From: Lates calcarifer | Taxonomy: Eukaryota > Chordata > Actinopteri > Centropomidae | Reading direction: 5' to 3' | Assembly (NCBI RefSeq): GCF_001640805.2 | Contig: NC_066853.1 | Span: 22,379,173-22,443,172, forward strand | Length of the DNA: 64,000 nt | In this document: positions 49,241 to 60,030 of the stretch, piece after piece | Numbering within the stretch: the first letter of the stretch is position 1 | Layout of the letters: each line of letters begins with the position of its first letter | Made by a program: the position numbers and the translations under genes | Notes under the pieces: generated by a model | Databases searched by the model: none | The model's input: only the letters and a program-made list of their open reading frames with translations | Told to the model about the DNA's origin: nothing

Positions 49241-52200
49241 TTTCTCTCTCTCTCTCTCTCTCTCTTTCTTTTTTCTTTCTTTCTTTTCCTGTCTTTCTTC
49301 CATTCATTCATCACACTTTGTAACATTCAGAGTCCAGCAGGACTTGTGTTTATCCTCTATTATCAGCTTTTTAACAGTTGGTCAATAGTTTGGGCGGTAT
49401 TGTTAGCCAATCAGTGCCAACATGCCAGCTGTACTTGTGTCTGTGCTGAGCCTTGCTGGGATTCTTTCTCAGTGAGAGGTAACAGTATGGAGCCTGACAA
49501 AGAGCACCTGCTGACATTTCAAACCAAGCAGGGCTCCTCTCTCTTTCTTTTAATGCTCTGGTTACCTGCAGCAGGACAAAGAAGATAATCAGTTTAACTA
49601 TTATCGGTCACCTTGTGTTTTAGTGATGTAAGCAGACAACCACTTTCAAAATTTAACTACTACTACTTCTATTCTTGACCAAATACATACAAGACATTTC
49701 CACATACATTCACTGTAAAACAAGCTTTTACAAATCAACATATATTTAATGAATGTTTCCAGTTTTATGTTTGAATGATTTTCTCAATAATACCAGTCCT
49801 AGTCCTAGATTGGTCAGTCTTACCAGGCAGATTTGCCTTCTAACCAGGCAGCCGTCATTCAGCTGTTTCCCATATGGCTGCTGTTCAGCACCAGACCACC
49901 ATGCTGATCCTATCAGGAAAGATTGAGTGTATATTATCCTGATTTTTCTACACTAGGATACTCCTACTACTTGAATGTGTATCTGTTGATATATGGATAT
50001 GTTTGCTTGTGCATGGCATAGACCCGAGTTTTAAAAAAGAAGAGAACAAGTAGCAAAGTAAAATTCTGTATTGTCCTGGAGTCCTGAAGTCCTGGAGTGA
50101 AAAAAAACCCAAATATCTTGTATTTAGTGATTAAAAAAGATAAATAAGTTAATGTAATGTAATACTGGTATCTTTGTGTTGTTGTGTTTTCTCCAGTGCG
50201 TCAGGTTGCTGTCCTAGGTCTTTACCTGTCCGTGCTGTTCTCTCTCTACCTGGTCCCTCTGGGAATGTACTCACCCTGCATTAAAGAAGCAGGAACGCTG
50301 GGACCGGCCCCAGCACTCATCGGACACAGAGGTGCTCCAATGGTAAGACTGAACTGAATCGTGACAGCTGGACTTGTCTCAATTCTGTGTCAAATTTGTG
50401 TTTTACTACTAATTTTGACTTTTCTGTTGGCTATGATAATATTCTAGTCCTCAACTTCAGTGGTGAGATCTGGAGATGGACAATGTGTGTGTTTCTAGCT
50501 GTGTGTGTATATGTGCATTGTTATTCATCAGTGTGGGAATGTTTTTGTCTCATTGTGTGTGTGTGTTATTCCAGCTTGCTCCAGAAAATACAGTGATGTC
50601 ATTTGAGAAGGCAGTGGAAGCTGGAGGAGAAGGACTGGAGACTGATGTCACGATCAGGTATTAACTCTTCTCACCTGTGTGTGTATATGTACCTGTTGGA
50701 CCATTTATTCTTGTAATACTAAACAGTAATAAATAATAATGAATAAATACATATTTTGGTGCTCTCTAAGGTTTGTCATCACCATTGGAGGCCATTGCAG
50801 TTTATTAATTCGTCTTTCAGCTGCAGAACTGGATAACCACAGTCTAGTGCCATTATTTTGCATTATTGTTCTGTAAGAAAGGTTTGAAAACAGAATGGGG
50901 GGGCATTATAGTCCCACCTTTAAGCTGGCAGCAGAGGTAGTCATTGAGCTGAATCAACATCTCTGTAAAAGGGACTGATGCCAATGCTTTTCTGTCACAT
51001 GTCATGTCATGCATGAGATTGCGTCATGCTGTCACGCTATCTAAAATCACACATGGAGCGGCATTATGCTGGAATTGTCTGGTTCAATGTGGAGTGATTT
51101 CTGTTTTTTTGTGTTCATGGATTTATACAAGTGATCTGTCATCTCTATGTAAAAAAAGTACATCACTGAGTAGATGATCCCACTTATACCACAACCACCT
51201 GCACCAAAATGCCATATGTTGTGAAACTTAAAATATCAGTATCAAATCAAATATCAATTCATTCATATCCTTTGATTATTAAGTTGTAACTTTTAATATC
51301 AACTTTTCTCTTCTAAAGATCAGGAAATGTATTTATTGTGCCCTATTGAGCAACATGCATTTTAAAATTTACAGTCACAATTCTTTCAAGGTCACCCAAC
51401 TGAAATGATCACATCATTAGCAGTATTTAATAACTCAAGAGTTCACAACATGTTTTCATGCTGCTGAAATTATCAGAGGAGCAGTTGGGCAACAGTGAAC
51501 TGATGCTGAGTCTGTGCCTTGGTGCTAATTATACAGATCAGATGCTAGCGTGCTGCCCTCAGCGCTAAGGTGATTACTGCCATGCTAATCCAGTTTCCCA
51601 TTAGCCCTCCTGTTAGCCCACGGATGGTGGTTTAGCACACTGAAAACAGAGGGATTAGTTGCATGGCATGAATCAGAATTAGCAGGTTAGAGTAAGCCCA
51701 TGCTGTTGGTGAGTCTGGTAGTTCCTGTGTGTGTAAAAATGAGATGTTAGTGTGCATGTGTATTTATGGGCATGCACATAACTGATATCACTCTTGTGCT
51801 TAAACAAGATGACAAGTTTGCTTGTCTGTGTTATTCATGACTCAGATAGATGGCTTTATGAAAGCCAGTTTTGAGTGTTTTGGAGCATCAAATGCTTACT
51901 GGTGACTTAAATCATTCTCTCTCCATCTCCCCTCACTTGCTCTTTTGTTCATTTTTGTGACCTGTACTTTCTCTTGCTTACTTCCTGATTCCCCACCGTC
52001 TCACTTAAATATTTTCCAACTCTATCTGTAGTTATGATGGTGTTCCTTTCCTGATGCATGACTCAACTCTGAGGAGAACCACTAACGTTGCTGAGGTTTT
52101 CCCAAATCGAACACACCTTGATGCCTCCATGTTCACCTGGGCTGAGCTACAGCAGCTGAATGCTGGCGACTGGTTCTTATCGGTGAGACTAAAAAACACA

Positions 52201-54937
52201 CACTCTGTTATGGTAATGTTGAGGAAAGACGTGGAAATAGAGTGCAGTGTGAATCAGGCTCATTGTTGCCATTTTATAGTACTGATTATTACTGGAAAAT
52301 AACCTGGTCTTTTGAAGGTGACAGATCATTTTAACTGATTCTCACATATCTGAGGTCACCCATGCACCTTAAATTTGTTGTATTTCCTTCCATGAAAGGA
52401 CACATACTGGGACCACTTTATTAATATCCTATACATTATTTATATTATACTTTTTTCTATGATTTTTTTTTTCCAAATGACTAAGCATATTTTTTCCACA
52501 TCACTCTCTTACAGAGGGATCCATTTGGTACAGTGTCGTCCCTGTCTGAGGTGGACCGTTTGCAGGCCCAGAACCAGTCTGTTCCCTCACTGGCCCAGTT
52601 TCTGGAGGTAGCAGCCCGTAGTGGCAGACTAGTGCTGTTTGACCTGCGTAGGCCACCACATGGACATCCCTACAGTCAGTCATACATTAACACCACTCTG
52701 CATGTGGTGCAGGCCCACATCAACTCCTCACAGGTAACCATAAAGAAATTCTCAATTTGACAGTGAAAAGGTGACATAGAACTGAATTATATAATGTATC
52801 TCTGGGTTTGTTTGTTGTACGACTTAGATGATAATCGATGAATAGTATTCAGTAGTATTCAGTAACCTTGAGCAGTTGTTTTTATGCTTCCGCACAAGCA
52901 ACAACTGTGTCTTGAGGAAATTTCTTCAAATTTGGAACAAATGCTCATTTAGACTCAAGGATGAACTGATTAGAATTTTGTGGTCAAAGGACACTGAGAT
53001 CTCACAAAAATCATTTTTGGCCATAACTCAAGAATTGTATACACTGATTATGATAAAAATACACTTAATAGCTTTTATTTACCATATATTATGAAGCTGG
53101 ACAGATATGGGTATAAACTGCAACTTGACTGGTCAGTCAAGGCATATTCTGATTTTATTTATTGCTGTTATATTATTGCTGTAAGTGGTGAAAAAATATT
53201 TTGTGTGCATATCTGGATGTGTGTGTGTGTTTGTAGGTGCTATGGCTGCCGTCTGAGGATAGGGAGTTGGTTCAGGCTATGGACCCAGAGCTGCAGCAGA
53301 CCTCTGGAGAAAAAGCTTCTATTCAGGAACTGACAGATGGCCACATCACCAGACTGAACCTACACTACAGCACCATGTCTCAACAACAGATCAGGTACAC
53401 ACACACATGAATTTATTAATGGAGTAATAAACGTCACGGTATCAACAATATTTTAGGAAATTTAAAGCAAAACGTGTGATTTCTGCAGCCATGTAACAAT
53501 GATTCATGAAGAATTTACAGCAAACACACTGAAAATCAAGTTTTTAACCCTGCTGACATGTCCATATGGTGTTTTTTATATGTTAAAAGACATATAATGA
53601 ACAGTATTTCCATCTTTGTGTTAGAGTTAGAGTTAGAGTTAGAATTAGGTTTACGTTGGGGTTAAACATTCAGTAGGGATGATTAACATTAGAGTAAGGG
53701 TAAGGGGCTGTGGAGTGTACTATGTCAGTGATGGGACCTCACAAAGATTGGTATACGTGTGTGTGTGTGTGTGTGTGTGTGTGGGGGGTGGGGGTGGGTG
53801 GGTTATGTAATTCAAGGTACAGGTGACCACCACGTTCTCAGCCACTCCATCTTGTTGTCAACCCTAGGGAAGTGAGAAGAAGATGAGAGGAGGACGACTA
53901 GGGAGGTTGAGGGCAGGTTGGTGTGAAGGTCATGGCAGGAGTGAGGAGAGAGAAAGGGGAGAGACAGGAGAGTAACAGAGGAAAGAAAAAAAACCTAGGT
54001 GAAAAGAAAGTTATTCAGTGGAGGAGAGATTTGGTGAGAATCATAGGAGGGCAGAGAGAAAGAAGTGAGGAGAAACAGTGGAGGAGGTACAGGACAGGCT
54101 AGAGATGGGAGAATACATGAGAGGAGGTGCTTCAGAGAAGAAGAGGCGAAGAGAAGCTGATAAGTAGTACAAGAGAAACGAGTGGGAGCTACTTGAACAT
54201 AAACAGAAACTGTGGGAGAACAATCTGGAAAGAAAGAGGCATATGGATGAGTGATTCACACTTTGACAGGTTTTACACAACACTGTTAACATTGATTCAT
54301 ATTCACTGTAATGTCTCATCAAAACATGGGAATATCAGCTTTGATGGCACTGTATTTGTCACCAGCTAGAGATGGCTGTTGGGTGAATCATGTCGTTACA
54401 TTGTGTGATAAAATTTGTGCTCATAAGACGTCATAAGCCTTTTTTTGATTATCATCATCAGAGCATGGTGTTTAAAGCTTATGGTCAAACTTAACATGAT
54501 GATTCTTTTATAGTGTAACTGTGTAGCAATTTACTGATAATTAAAGAATTTCCTCTGACTCTGATGGACAAACTCCAGTGTATAAATACTGGGGTTGTGT
54601 ATCACTCAAGACATTTTTAAGTACAGCTAATGGTATTTAACTTAGCTACCAGTTCATTAACATTACTTCATCTTTTTATGTCTCAGTTTTTAGTGTTTTA
54701 ACTGGCATAGAAATAATAAGTTCTTCATGGTCAGGTATATAGATTTTTTTGTATGGAGGAGAAAAAAGCACCGGTATTGAATAGGCACTTGGTACCTGAG
54801 AACTGACCTTCAATGTGACACCACAGTCAGAAACCAGAGATAATAACAAGATTATAAAACTCCAGGTTGTATAATCTGGCAAAGAATAATTTCCTCTTAG
54901 GTCTGATCTTCCTCATAATAGAAAATCAATGTCTCTG

Positions 54938-54993
<56 letters not shown>

Positions 54994-54994
54994 T

Positions 54995-55047
<53 letters not shown>

Positions 55048-55176
55048 TCTCTGTCTCTGTCTCTGTCTCTGTTGTCTCTCTGTTCTCACTCATCCCCTGC
55101 CTGTTTTTCTGTCTCGCTCACTCTGTTCACCTTAGCAGAAGATCATTAGACTTTCAAAGGATGCTTTCATCCCACA

Positions 55177-55213
<37 letters not shown>

Positions 55214-58200
55214 TGTGTGTGTGTGAGAGAGAGAGTTGAATTTAATACTGCTATTGTGATAAATTACACCTCTCTCTTTCTCCTCCCACCCATCTCCCCA
55301 CCCCTCTCTCTCTCCTCAGTAAGTACCAGTCAGTGAACATCAGTACTAACCTGTATGTGATCAGCCAGCCGTGGCTCTACACTCTGGCCTGGTGTGCTGG
55401 AGCTCAGTCTGTAACCACCAACTCCATCCACGTGCTGTCCAGCATAAACAAGCCGCTCTTCCTCATGGTGAGCAGATTCAACTCTCCAACTCTATTATCA
55501 GATATCATTTTCCTGGCTGTCTTGAAAAAGTTTCATTATATTCCTTAAAGGTTAGTTTAGTTTGGCTGCATGTAGCTCAATCTGTGATCTTAGCATTCAA
55601 CATATTACTGCATTGTTCTACCATTATTTTCTTTTCCCTTTAAGTCTGCTGTCCTATCTGTCAGGGTCCTATCCTAGCTGTGCAGATATTAGATAAAAAC
55701 ATTTTTGTCACTTCAAATAAATTGCAGTTGCTAGAAATAAAAACAGATTTTTACTTTAAGGTCTGTGTTGGTTACAAAACTGAAGTAAAAGACACATAAT
55801 TATGTAAGGAGGTAGTCCACTTCAGTGGAGTTATAGTATTTTCCACAAACTTTTATTTCCCTCAGTTTTGACAATGCGTCTGTGGCTGCAACTCAAGCTT
55901 CTTTTGCAGCCTAGCTAGCCTACTGAAATGTTGAGGCATCTGTTTTTTTGTTATAATCTGTTTGTGATACTTAACAGATGATCAGATTTGTTTAGAAATA
56001 GTAACTGTGAAATGTTTGAACAAATCTTTCTCTATTTATCTGTGACAAAGACGAAAAAACGTGAGAGAGAAAATGTTGTAATCCAATCCAATGAGATCAA
56101 AACTCCTGTTAGAGTGAAAATTGGCAACGCTTAGTTACAACTATTAGTATTTCCACATCACATACTTCATGCTGTATTAAAGGAGTTATAACTCACAATG
56201 ACCACACTGGCTGTTTTCATTTGAATTGTAAGTTTCCAAGCACACAGCAACTCTGATCATGACGGACGGCTCAGAATATTCCAGTGAAAACAACAGACTT
56301 GCATATTTACATTTTAGACATCTAGAATTTTCTCTCATCCGCCATGATTTTCATTCAGGGGGCAGGTAGGAGGCTCTGTATCAGGCTGAAAATCTCTTCA
56401 GCAGGTGTCGTGGGTGATTGAAGATTGAGTCTTTGACCTTTTGGTTACATAAATGTTCTCCCTCAGCACCTGCACGTCTGTGTAGATTCAAATGAGTTTT
56501 ATCAAGGTTTTAATATGTGTGTTCAAGTCTAAGCACAATACTTTATGGTCTCTACTAAGTGGAAAAATTATATTCATGTTCACACTCTTCCAGGAAATGT
56601 AATCAACCCTCTCTCTCCCTGTCTCCAGACTCCGGAGGAATATAGTCTAATGTGGATTCTGACTGATGCTGTGTCTGCCTTCCTAATCATCACCATTTTC
56701 ATATTCCATTGGTGCGTAGACTCACACACATACACCCACAGTTGCTCTCATAATTACTTTCCCCTGTTAATTGTAACGTCTGGTGTTGGGGTGGTGAGGC
56801 TGCGTAGAGCTGAGTCATCCTGGCTGCCGATGAGATTTTGTTATTAATATGTAATCTGAGATGTCACTGCAGCCAGCAAATATGTCTTTGATGAATGTTA
56901 GGATGGAAAATGTGTATGAGTGAAAGATGAGACAGAGATGACACAGACAAAACACAGGAATGCTAGCTGGGTTGTGAGGGCTGATTTATGTTTCAACCTG
57001 GCACTCATTGATGTAGTACTGGCTAGCATTTGTATCAGTTCTAATACTTTTTTTCATGCTGAATTGCAGAGATAGTGTGACACTACTAGACCGCCCTGAG
57101 TTGGAGTCCATCACAACAAAATTAGTCAGACAAGAAAAAAGTACAGATTAACCTGAAAGAAGTGAACATACCAACACTGCTCATTATATTGTTCAGATTT
57201 AAGATTATTTATTTCTCTAAGCACAGTTTTTCATTTATTGTTGAGTTGGTTTTTCAATAAGTCATGGGAAACTGATGAATGCTTTGGGAATTCTCATGAA
57301 CAGCTTTCTCAGTAATAGATCAGGTCAGTAAATTTGGCTTGTTTAGTGCCCAGCCAGTATGCTTCAACAGAAGTGCTCGTTGGACGGTTGAATAGCTTCG
57401 GAAACTCCCCCCCGCACTGCACCTTTTCAGTATCTCCTTTAGAGGGGATGACAATTTCTACTACTTTTCAAATTTCGTGGTGGTGGTGTTTGTGATGTTG
57501 GTGAGATTCTTCCCCTCCTGCCAGAACAGACCTTTCAACAGAAAGGGCTGGATATTTTTTCCTGGCCTCCTCTGTGGTTTTATTTTTACTGTTTTTGTTT
57601 TCCCCACACCATCTCTTTTATCAACAGTACCTCTTTTCTCCCTTTTATACCCAGATTTTAGTCAACACTCACCTGGACTCACTCACACATGGCAGCCTAC
57701 ACACACACAAACACACCCCCACACCCTCATTAATGCCGAGTGTACACATCAAAGCAGTTACAGTGGTACACATGGCTGTTTCAAAGCACTCTGCTAAACA
57801 CAGAAGCACATTAACACACCTGGTTATTCTCTGCTCCTCTGATTTTTGTGTGTGTGTGTGTGTGTGTCACAGGTGGAGAGAGAGAGGCCTGCCCTTCTGG
57901 TCCGGCAGCCGTCAGACTCACGAGAATGGACCATACAGCAAGTTCAGGACAGGTATGAGAATATTTTTCTTCTCTCTTTGTTGAGGCTTGTGTATCTACA
58001 CTGTGTCATTGTGGATGAATGTAAAACAAGAGTATCTAATGTCTTGTCTCCATCCTGGCTGATATTAATTGCGTATACTGTGGTTTTGGGTCTTTATTGA
58101 TGAGGGAGTTAGCCACAGATTAGGATATCTTGTCTCATTGCTCGAGTGAAAGAATGGTAAAAAGCATATAAACTATTATATACTATAAAGCTGGATACTT

Positions 58201-58887
58201 AAACAAGAGGATGCCAATTTTCAAAAGCTGGTAGTGATAATACAGACTCACTTGTAGCTAACCCTAACCCTTTGTTCTGAACATGCAAAGATGCCATTAA
58301 TATTGATCTTGGCTGTGGCTCAACCAGCAGAGACAAGACATTATTTTATGACTGCCATCTTTGCATGCAGTGATTTCCCTGCTGTATGTGTTGTGTCTGT
58401 GTTATGTGTGTTGTGTGTATCAGACTCTTCAGAGGTCATCTGTGTTCACTGGAGCCCCCTTCACTCTGATCCCCCTGCCGGAGCACTCGTCTCCCTCCCC
58501 TTGGTCTTCAACCCATGACAGCCTGCATGTCAGCCCTGCATGCCAACCCTTCAGAAACCTTGTATGATCCCTGAACCCTGTTTGAATCCTCTTTGAAACC
58601 CACATAAAGCTCTGTGAAACTAGAGAGCTCATAGTGAAACTGTGGAGCTTAATCCCAACCCTCATATATGTTTCTTGTGTACGATTACCGTGAGCCCTGT
58701 CCACTGTCCATTACCCACAATGCTCCTTAGCATGTTAAGTTATAAATTCTAAACTCTTTGGCCTTTTCCTCACTTTGCAGAGCTGAGTGACGTGTGGTCC
58801 GTTTCCAGCGTCAATGTGCGGCCCGATCTGCGGAGCACGCCCAGTTCACCCACCACCCCTCACCTGCCCACCATCACAGAGGAGTGA
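45837..58887 (+). CDS. gdpd4: GDPD4/GDPD5-type six-TM glycerophosphodiester phosphodiesterase (gene span)
   Basis: Fifteen exons join in frame (1,732 nt, about 576 residues plus a short N terminus). Order: cytosolic Cys-rich N terminus; five TM segments (exons 3-8); extracellular GDPD domain (exons 8-13) with catalytic [17 protein letters not shown] and FLMHD motifs; TM6 (exon 14); short cytosolic tail ending TITEE. Five NxS/T sites lie in the ectodomain. The family hydrolyses glycerophosphodiesters; GDE2 (GDPD5) also cleaves GPI anchors at the cell surface and drives motor-neuron differentiation. [23 protein letters not shown] and the short tail lacking the GDPD5 CSDNSYD motif fit GDPD4 better than GDPD5, in my recollection, but a divergent gdpd5 paralogue is possible. 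GDPD2 is a poorer match. The class call is firm; the paralogue number is not. Confidence 0.85.
45961..45998. repeat. (AC)n microsatellite in intron 2
   Basis: About 18 AC units starting 18 bp after the exon 2 donor. Confidence 0.9.
46465..46568 (+). CDS. gdpd4: GDPD exon 3: TM1
   Basis: Encodes [20 protein letters not shown] and then [14 protein letters not shown], i.e. the first membrane segment and the conserved NDYxxFxW loop. Ends in phase 2, splitting Trp. Confidence 0.9.
46807..46900 (+). CDS. gdpd4: GDPD exon 4: TM2
   Basis: Completes Trp and encodes [20 protein letters not shown] and [11 protein letters not shown], the second membrane segment. Donor gtatgc. Confidence 0.9.
47035..47220 (+). 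mobile_element. degenerate V-SINE-type tRNA-derived SINE
   Basis: It starts GCAGCTCGGCTACAGAAGTAG and carries a pol III B-box-like AGTTCAAATCCCTGG. About 70 bp later comes GTGTTCTTGAGCAAGACACTT, which is the central conserved motif of fish V-SINEs (typically gtgtccttgagcaaggcactt). The 3' tail is not clear. Intronic copy, sense to the GDPD gene. Confidence 0.65.
47476..47535 (+). CDS. gdpd4: GDPD exon 5: TM2 end and loop
   Basis: Twenty codons, [20 protein letters not shown], including the conserved L(H/Y)LHWxHK motif. Acceptor ttcag, donor gtatac. Confidence 0.9.
47663..47761 (+). CDS. gdpd4: GDPD exon 6: TM3
   Basis: Encodes [20 protein letters not shown] and [13 protein letters not shown]: the third membrane segment and the conserved EWxxLLxSLQ. 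Phase 0 both ends. Confidence 0.9.
47982..48075 (+). CDS. gdpd4: GDPD exon 7: TM4
   Basis: Encodes [20 protein letters not shown] and [11 protein letters not shown]. TAPFLHVxAV is a family signature. Ends in phase 1. Confidence 0.9.
48076..50196 (+). other. gdpd4: GDPD intron 7 with (TTTC)n/(TC)n tract
   Basis: 2.1-kb intron. A (TTTC)n then (TC)n tract lies at about 49193-49290. Short frames such as 48892-49098 and 49172-49588 are low-complexity or unsupported. Confidence 0.75.
50197..50342 (+). CDS. gdpd4: GDPD exon 8: TM5 and start of catalytic domain
   Basis: Encodes TM5 ([19 protein letters not shown]), then [20 protein letters not shown], then GHRGAPM. The His-Arg of IGHRGAP contains the first catalytic histidine of the GDPD TIM barrel. 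Confidence 0.93.
50575..50657 (+). CDS. gdpd4: GDPD exon 9: catalytic ETD motif
   Basis: Encodes [20 protein letters not shown] and LETDVTI. APENT and the metal-binding Glu and Asp of LETDV are intact. Ends in phase 2. Confidence 0.93.
50658..52031 (+). other. gdpd4: GDPD intron 9
   Basis: 1.4-kb intron. No exon is seen. The gctagc/gctaat-rich text near 51545-51640 may be an old repeat, but I cannot assign it. Confidence 0.75.
52032..52182 (+). CDS. gdpd4: GDPD exon 10: second catalytic histidine
   Basis: Encodes [20 protein letters not shown], with the acid-base His in FLMHD, and [12 protein letters not shown]. An N-glycosylation site NRT follows VFP. Phase 0 at the end. Confidence 0.93.
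52515..52733 (+). CDS. gdpd4: GDPD exon 11: middle of ectodomain
   Basis: 73 codons including [33 protein letters not shown] and [15 protein letters not shown], the family (F/L)DLRxPPxxHP strand. Potential N-glycosylation at NQS, NTT and NSS. Confidence 0.92.
52890..53075 (+). repeat. teleost dispersed repeat, intronic
   Basis: ATTTCTTCAAATTTGGAACA, then GACTCAAGGATGAACTGATT, GTGGTCAAAGG and TTGGCCATAACTCAAGAATT follow in order a repeat I recall as very common in percomorph genomes. Family name unknown to me. Confidence 0.6.
53237..53394 (+). CDS. gdpd4: GDPD exon 12: ectodomain
   Basis: Encodes [40 protein letters not shown] and [12 protein letters not shown]. Matches the family WLP..R..V....P..QQTSG and HI.RLNL.Y segments. 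Acceptor tttgtag follows a short (GT)n. Ends in phase 2. Confidence 0.92.
53617..53646. repeat. short TTAGAG hexamer repeat
   Basis: Four TTAGAG units followed by TTAGAATTAGG. Telomere-like in spacing, but not TTAGGG. Confidence 0.6.
53757..53803. repeat. (GT)n then G-rich GGGTG tract in intron 12
   Basis: About 12 GT units run into GGGGGGTGGGGGTGGGTGGG. A GA-rich tract follows at about 53870-54180. No exon is supported in this intron. Confidence 0.8.
54938..55075. repeat. long (CT)n tract in intron 12
   Basis: About 140 bp of nearly pure CT dinucleotides with CCCT interruptions, giving a spurious Leu/Ser-rich frame. (GT)n with a GA tail follows at 55179-55234. Confidence 0.92.
55320..55467 (+). 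CDS. gdpd4: GDPD exon 13: end of ectodomain
   Basis: Encodes [40 protein letters not shown] and SINKPLFLM. The NxSxNLYxxxxPWLxxLxWC and SVTT motifs are diagnostic of the GDPD2/4/5 group. NIS is a potential glycosylation site. Confidence 0.93.
55468..56628 (+). other. gdpd4: GDPD intron 13
   Basis: 1.16-kb intron without recognised exons or clear mobile elements. Confidence 0.75.
56629..56711 (+). CDS. gdpd4: GDPD exon 14: TM6
   Basis: Encodes [20 protein letters not shown] and ITIFIFH: the sixth membrane segment. Ends in phase 2, splitting Trp. Confidence 0.92.
56712..57872 (+). other. gdpd4: GDPD intron 14 with (TG)n at the acceptor
   Basis: 1.16-kb intron. A (TG)n of about 10 units at 57847-57867 abuts the acceptor TCACAG of exon 15. 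The open frames at 57477-57797 and 57574-57984 are low-complexity readings. Confidence 0.75.
57873..57952 (+). CDS. gdpd4: GDPD exon 15: cytosolic tail
   Basis: Encodes [20 protein letters not shown] and YSKFRT. Basic tail after TM6, less conserved than the ectodomain. Phase 1 at the end. Confidence 0.82.
58781..58887 (+). CDS. gdpd4: GDPD exon 16: C terminus and stop
   Basis: Encodes (E)[19 protein letters not shown], then [15 protein letters not shown] and TGA. (E)LSDVxSV aligns with VSDVLSVCSDNSYD of GDPD5, but the Cys is Ser here. Acceptor cactttgcag. Confidence 0.85.
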
Positions 58888-60030
58888 CTGGAGGAGAGAG
58901 AGACGTACAGAGAGACAGAGAAAGACAGAGAGAGAGAGGCAAGAAAGAAAGGTGGAGATAGTGAGAGATGGGGGGGAAAGTACTTGTTTAGAGAGAGTGA
59001 GTGTTGATGCCCCTGAAAACTTGTATTGAAAAACATCAATGGTTGAGTTAACACTCAAAAATTACATATGCTTTGATTTTAATTCAGTATTGCTAAATTT
59101 GTAATATAATCTTTTTTTCAAATTAAGCCCTGCCACACTTCAAAAAGAGTCAGAGAAAACCACTCACAGTAAGAAGCTGATTTCAAGGCCTTTAAATAGA
59201 AGAGAAAAAATAATAATGGATGTTCAAAAATTGGGACAAAGTGACAGAGAACAGAACAGTAAAAAAGAACAAGTCAAGTAAGAGACAGCAACCTCTTGTC
59301 TTTCTCCACTTCCTCTGTCATCCTCTCTCAGTCTGTGGGCCAAAATGAACTACTGAACCAAACCTCATTCGCTGATCTGCCATCAGTGACAGAGAAGAGA
59401 GATTCTGGACATGAGCCCGGGAGCACCAGTGTCCATTTCCATACTGTAATCTCATAGATGCCATTAAAATGCCGGGGCAGTGAGGACAGTTAAACACTAG
59501 CCCAGAGGCTGACATGCTTGAAAACATTTTCACCCCTGGTCATTCAACACCACCAGCTTATCTCAACAACGCAAGATGCAAGAAACTAAACCTCACAAAA
59601 GAAAGAAGAAAACAATGAATATATACTGCTGTAGTAACGTGAGTTGCTTTCACTCTTTCTGTCTTGTGTTTCTAGTTGATAAAAACCAGATTTCTGACAG
59701 AAAGAGCTGTGGAGTCAGGGTGAAGCTCCGAGGGAGTGAAAGCTGATGGTGATGGAAACTGTAACTTCAGAGCAGGAGACATCTGGACAGTGATAAAATG
59801 GGCTCTGTGTTTCTTCTGTATGAAATATACTTTTTCATTTTCAGCTCGATATCAGGTACATCAGACCAAATCTTAAACCATGTCTTAAATTTTAATCTCT
59901 GCTTGTCTTTGAGTTGTTGGATGCAGTGTATGAACTGTACACTGTTTGATTGACAGAATGAATGTAAACTCGAGGCTTGAGACGGTATTGTTAGTTACTA
60001 TTTCTGTTTGTACTAAAGTGAATGTATTAT
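58888..60030 (+). other. gdpd4: GDPD 3' UTR (extent uncertain)
   Basis: Sequence after the stop. A GA-rich stretch lies at 58890-58980. ATTAAA occurs at about 59463 and 60424, and the first canonical AATAAA is at 61776-61781, so the true 3' end cannot be fixed from sequence alone. Confidence 0.4.

Noticed and set aside
49172..49588. 138-codon frame with long Ser/Leu/Phe runs
   Set aside because: Translation of the intronic (TTTC)n and (TC)n tract.
53617..53660. Interstitial telomere repeat
   Set aside because: The unit is TTAGAG, not TTAGGG, and only four copies are present.
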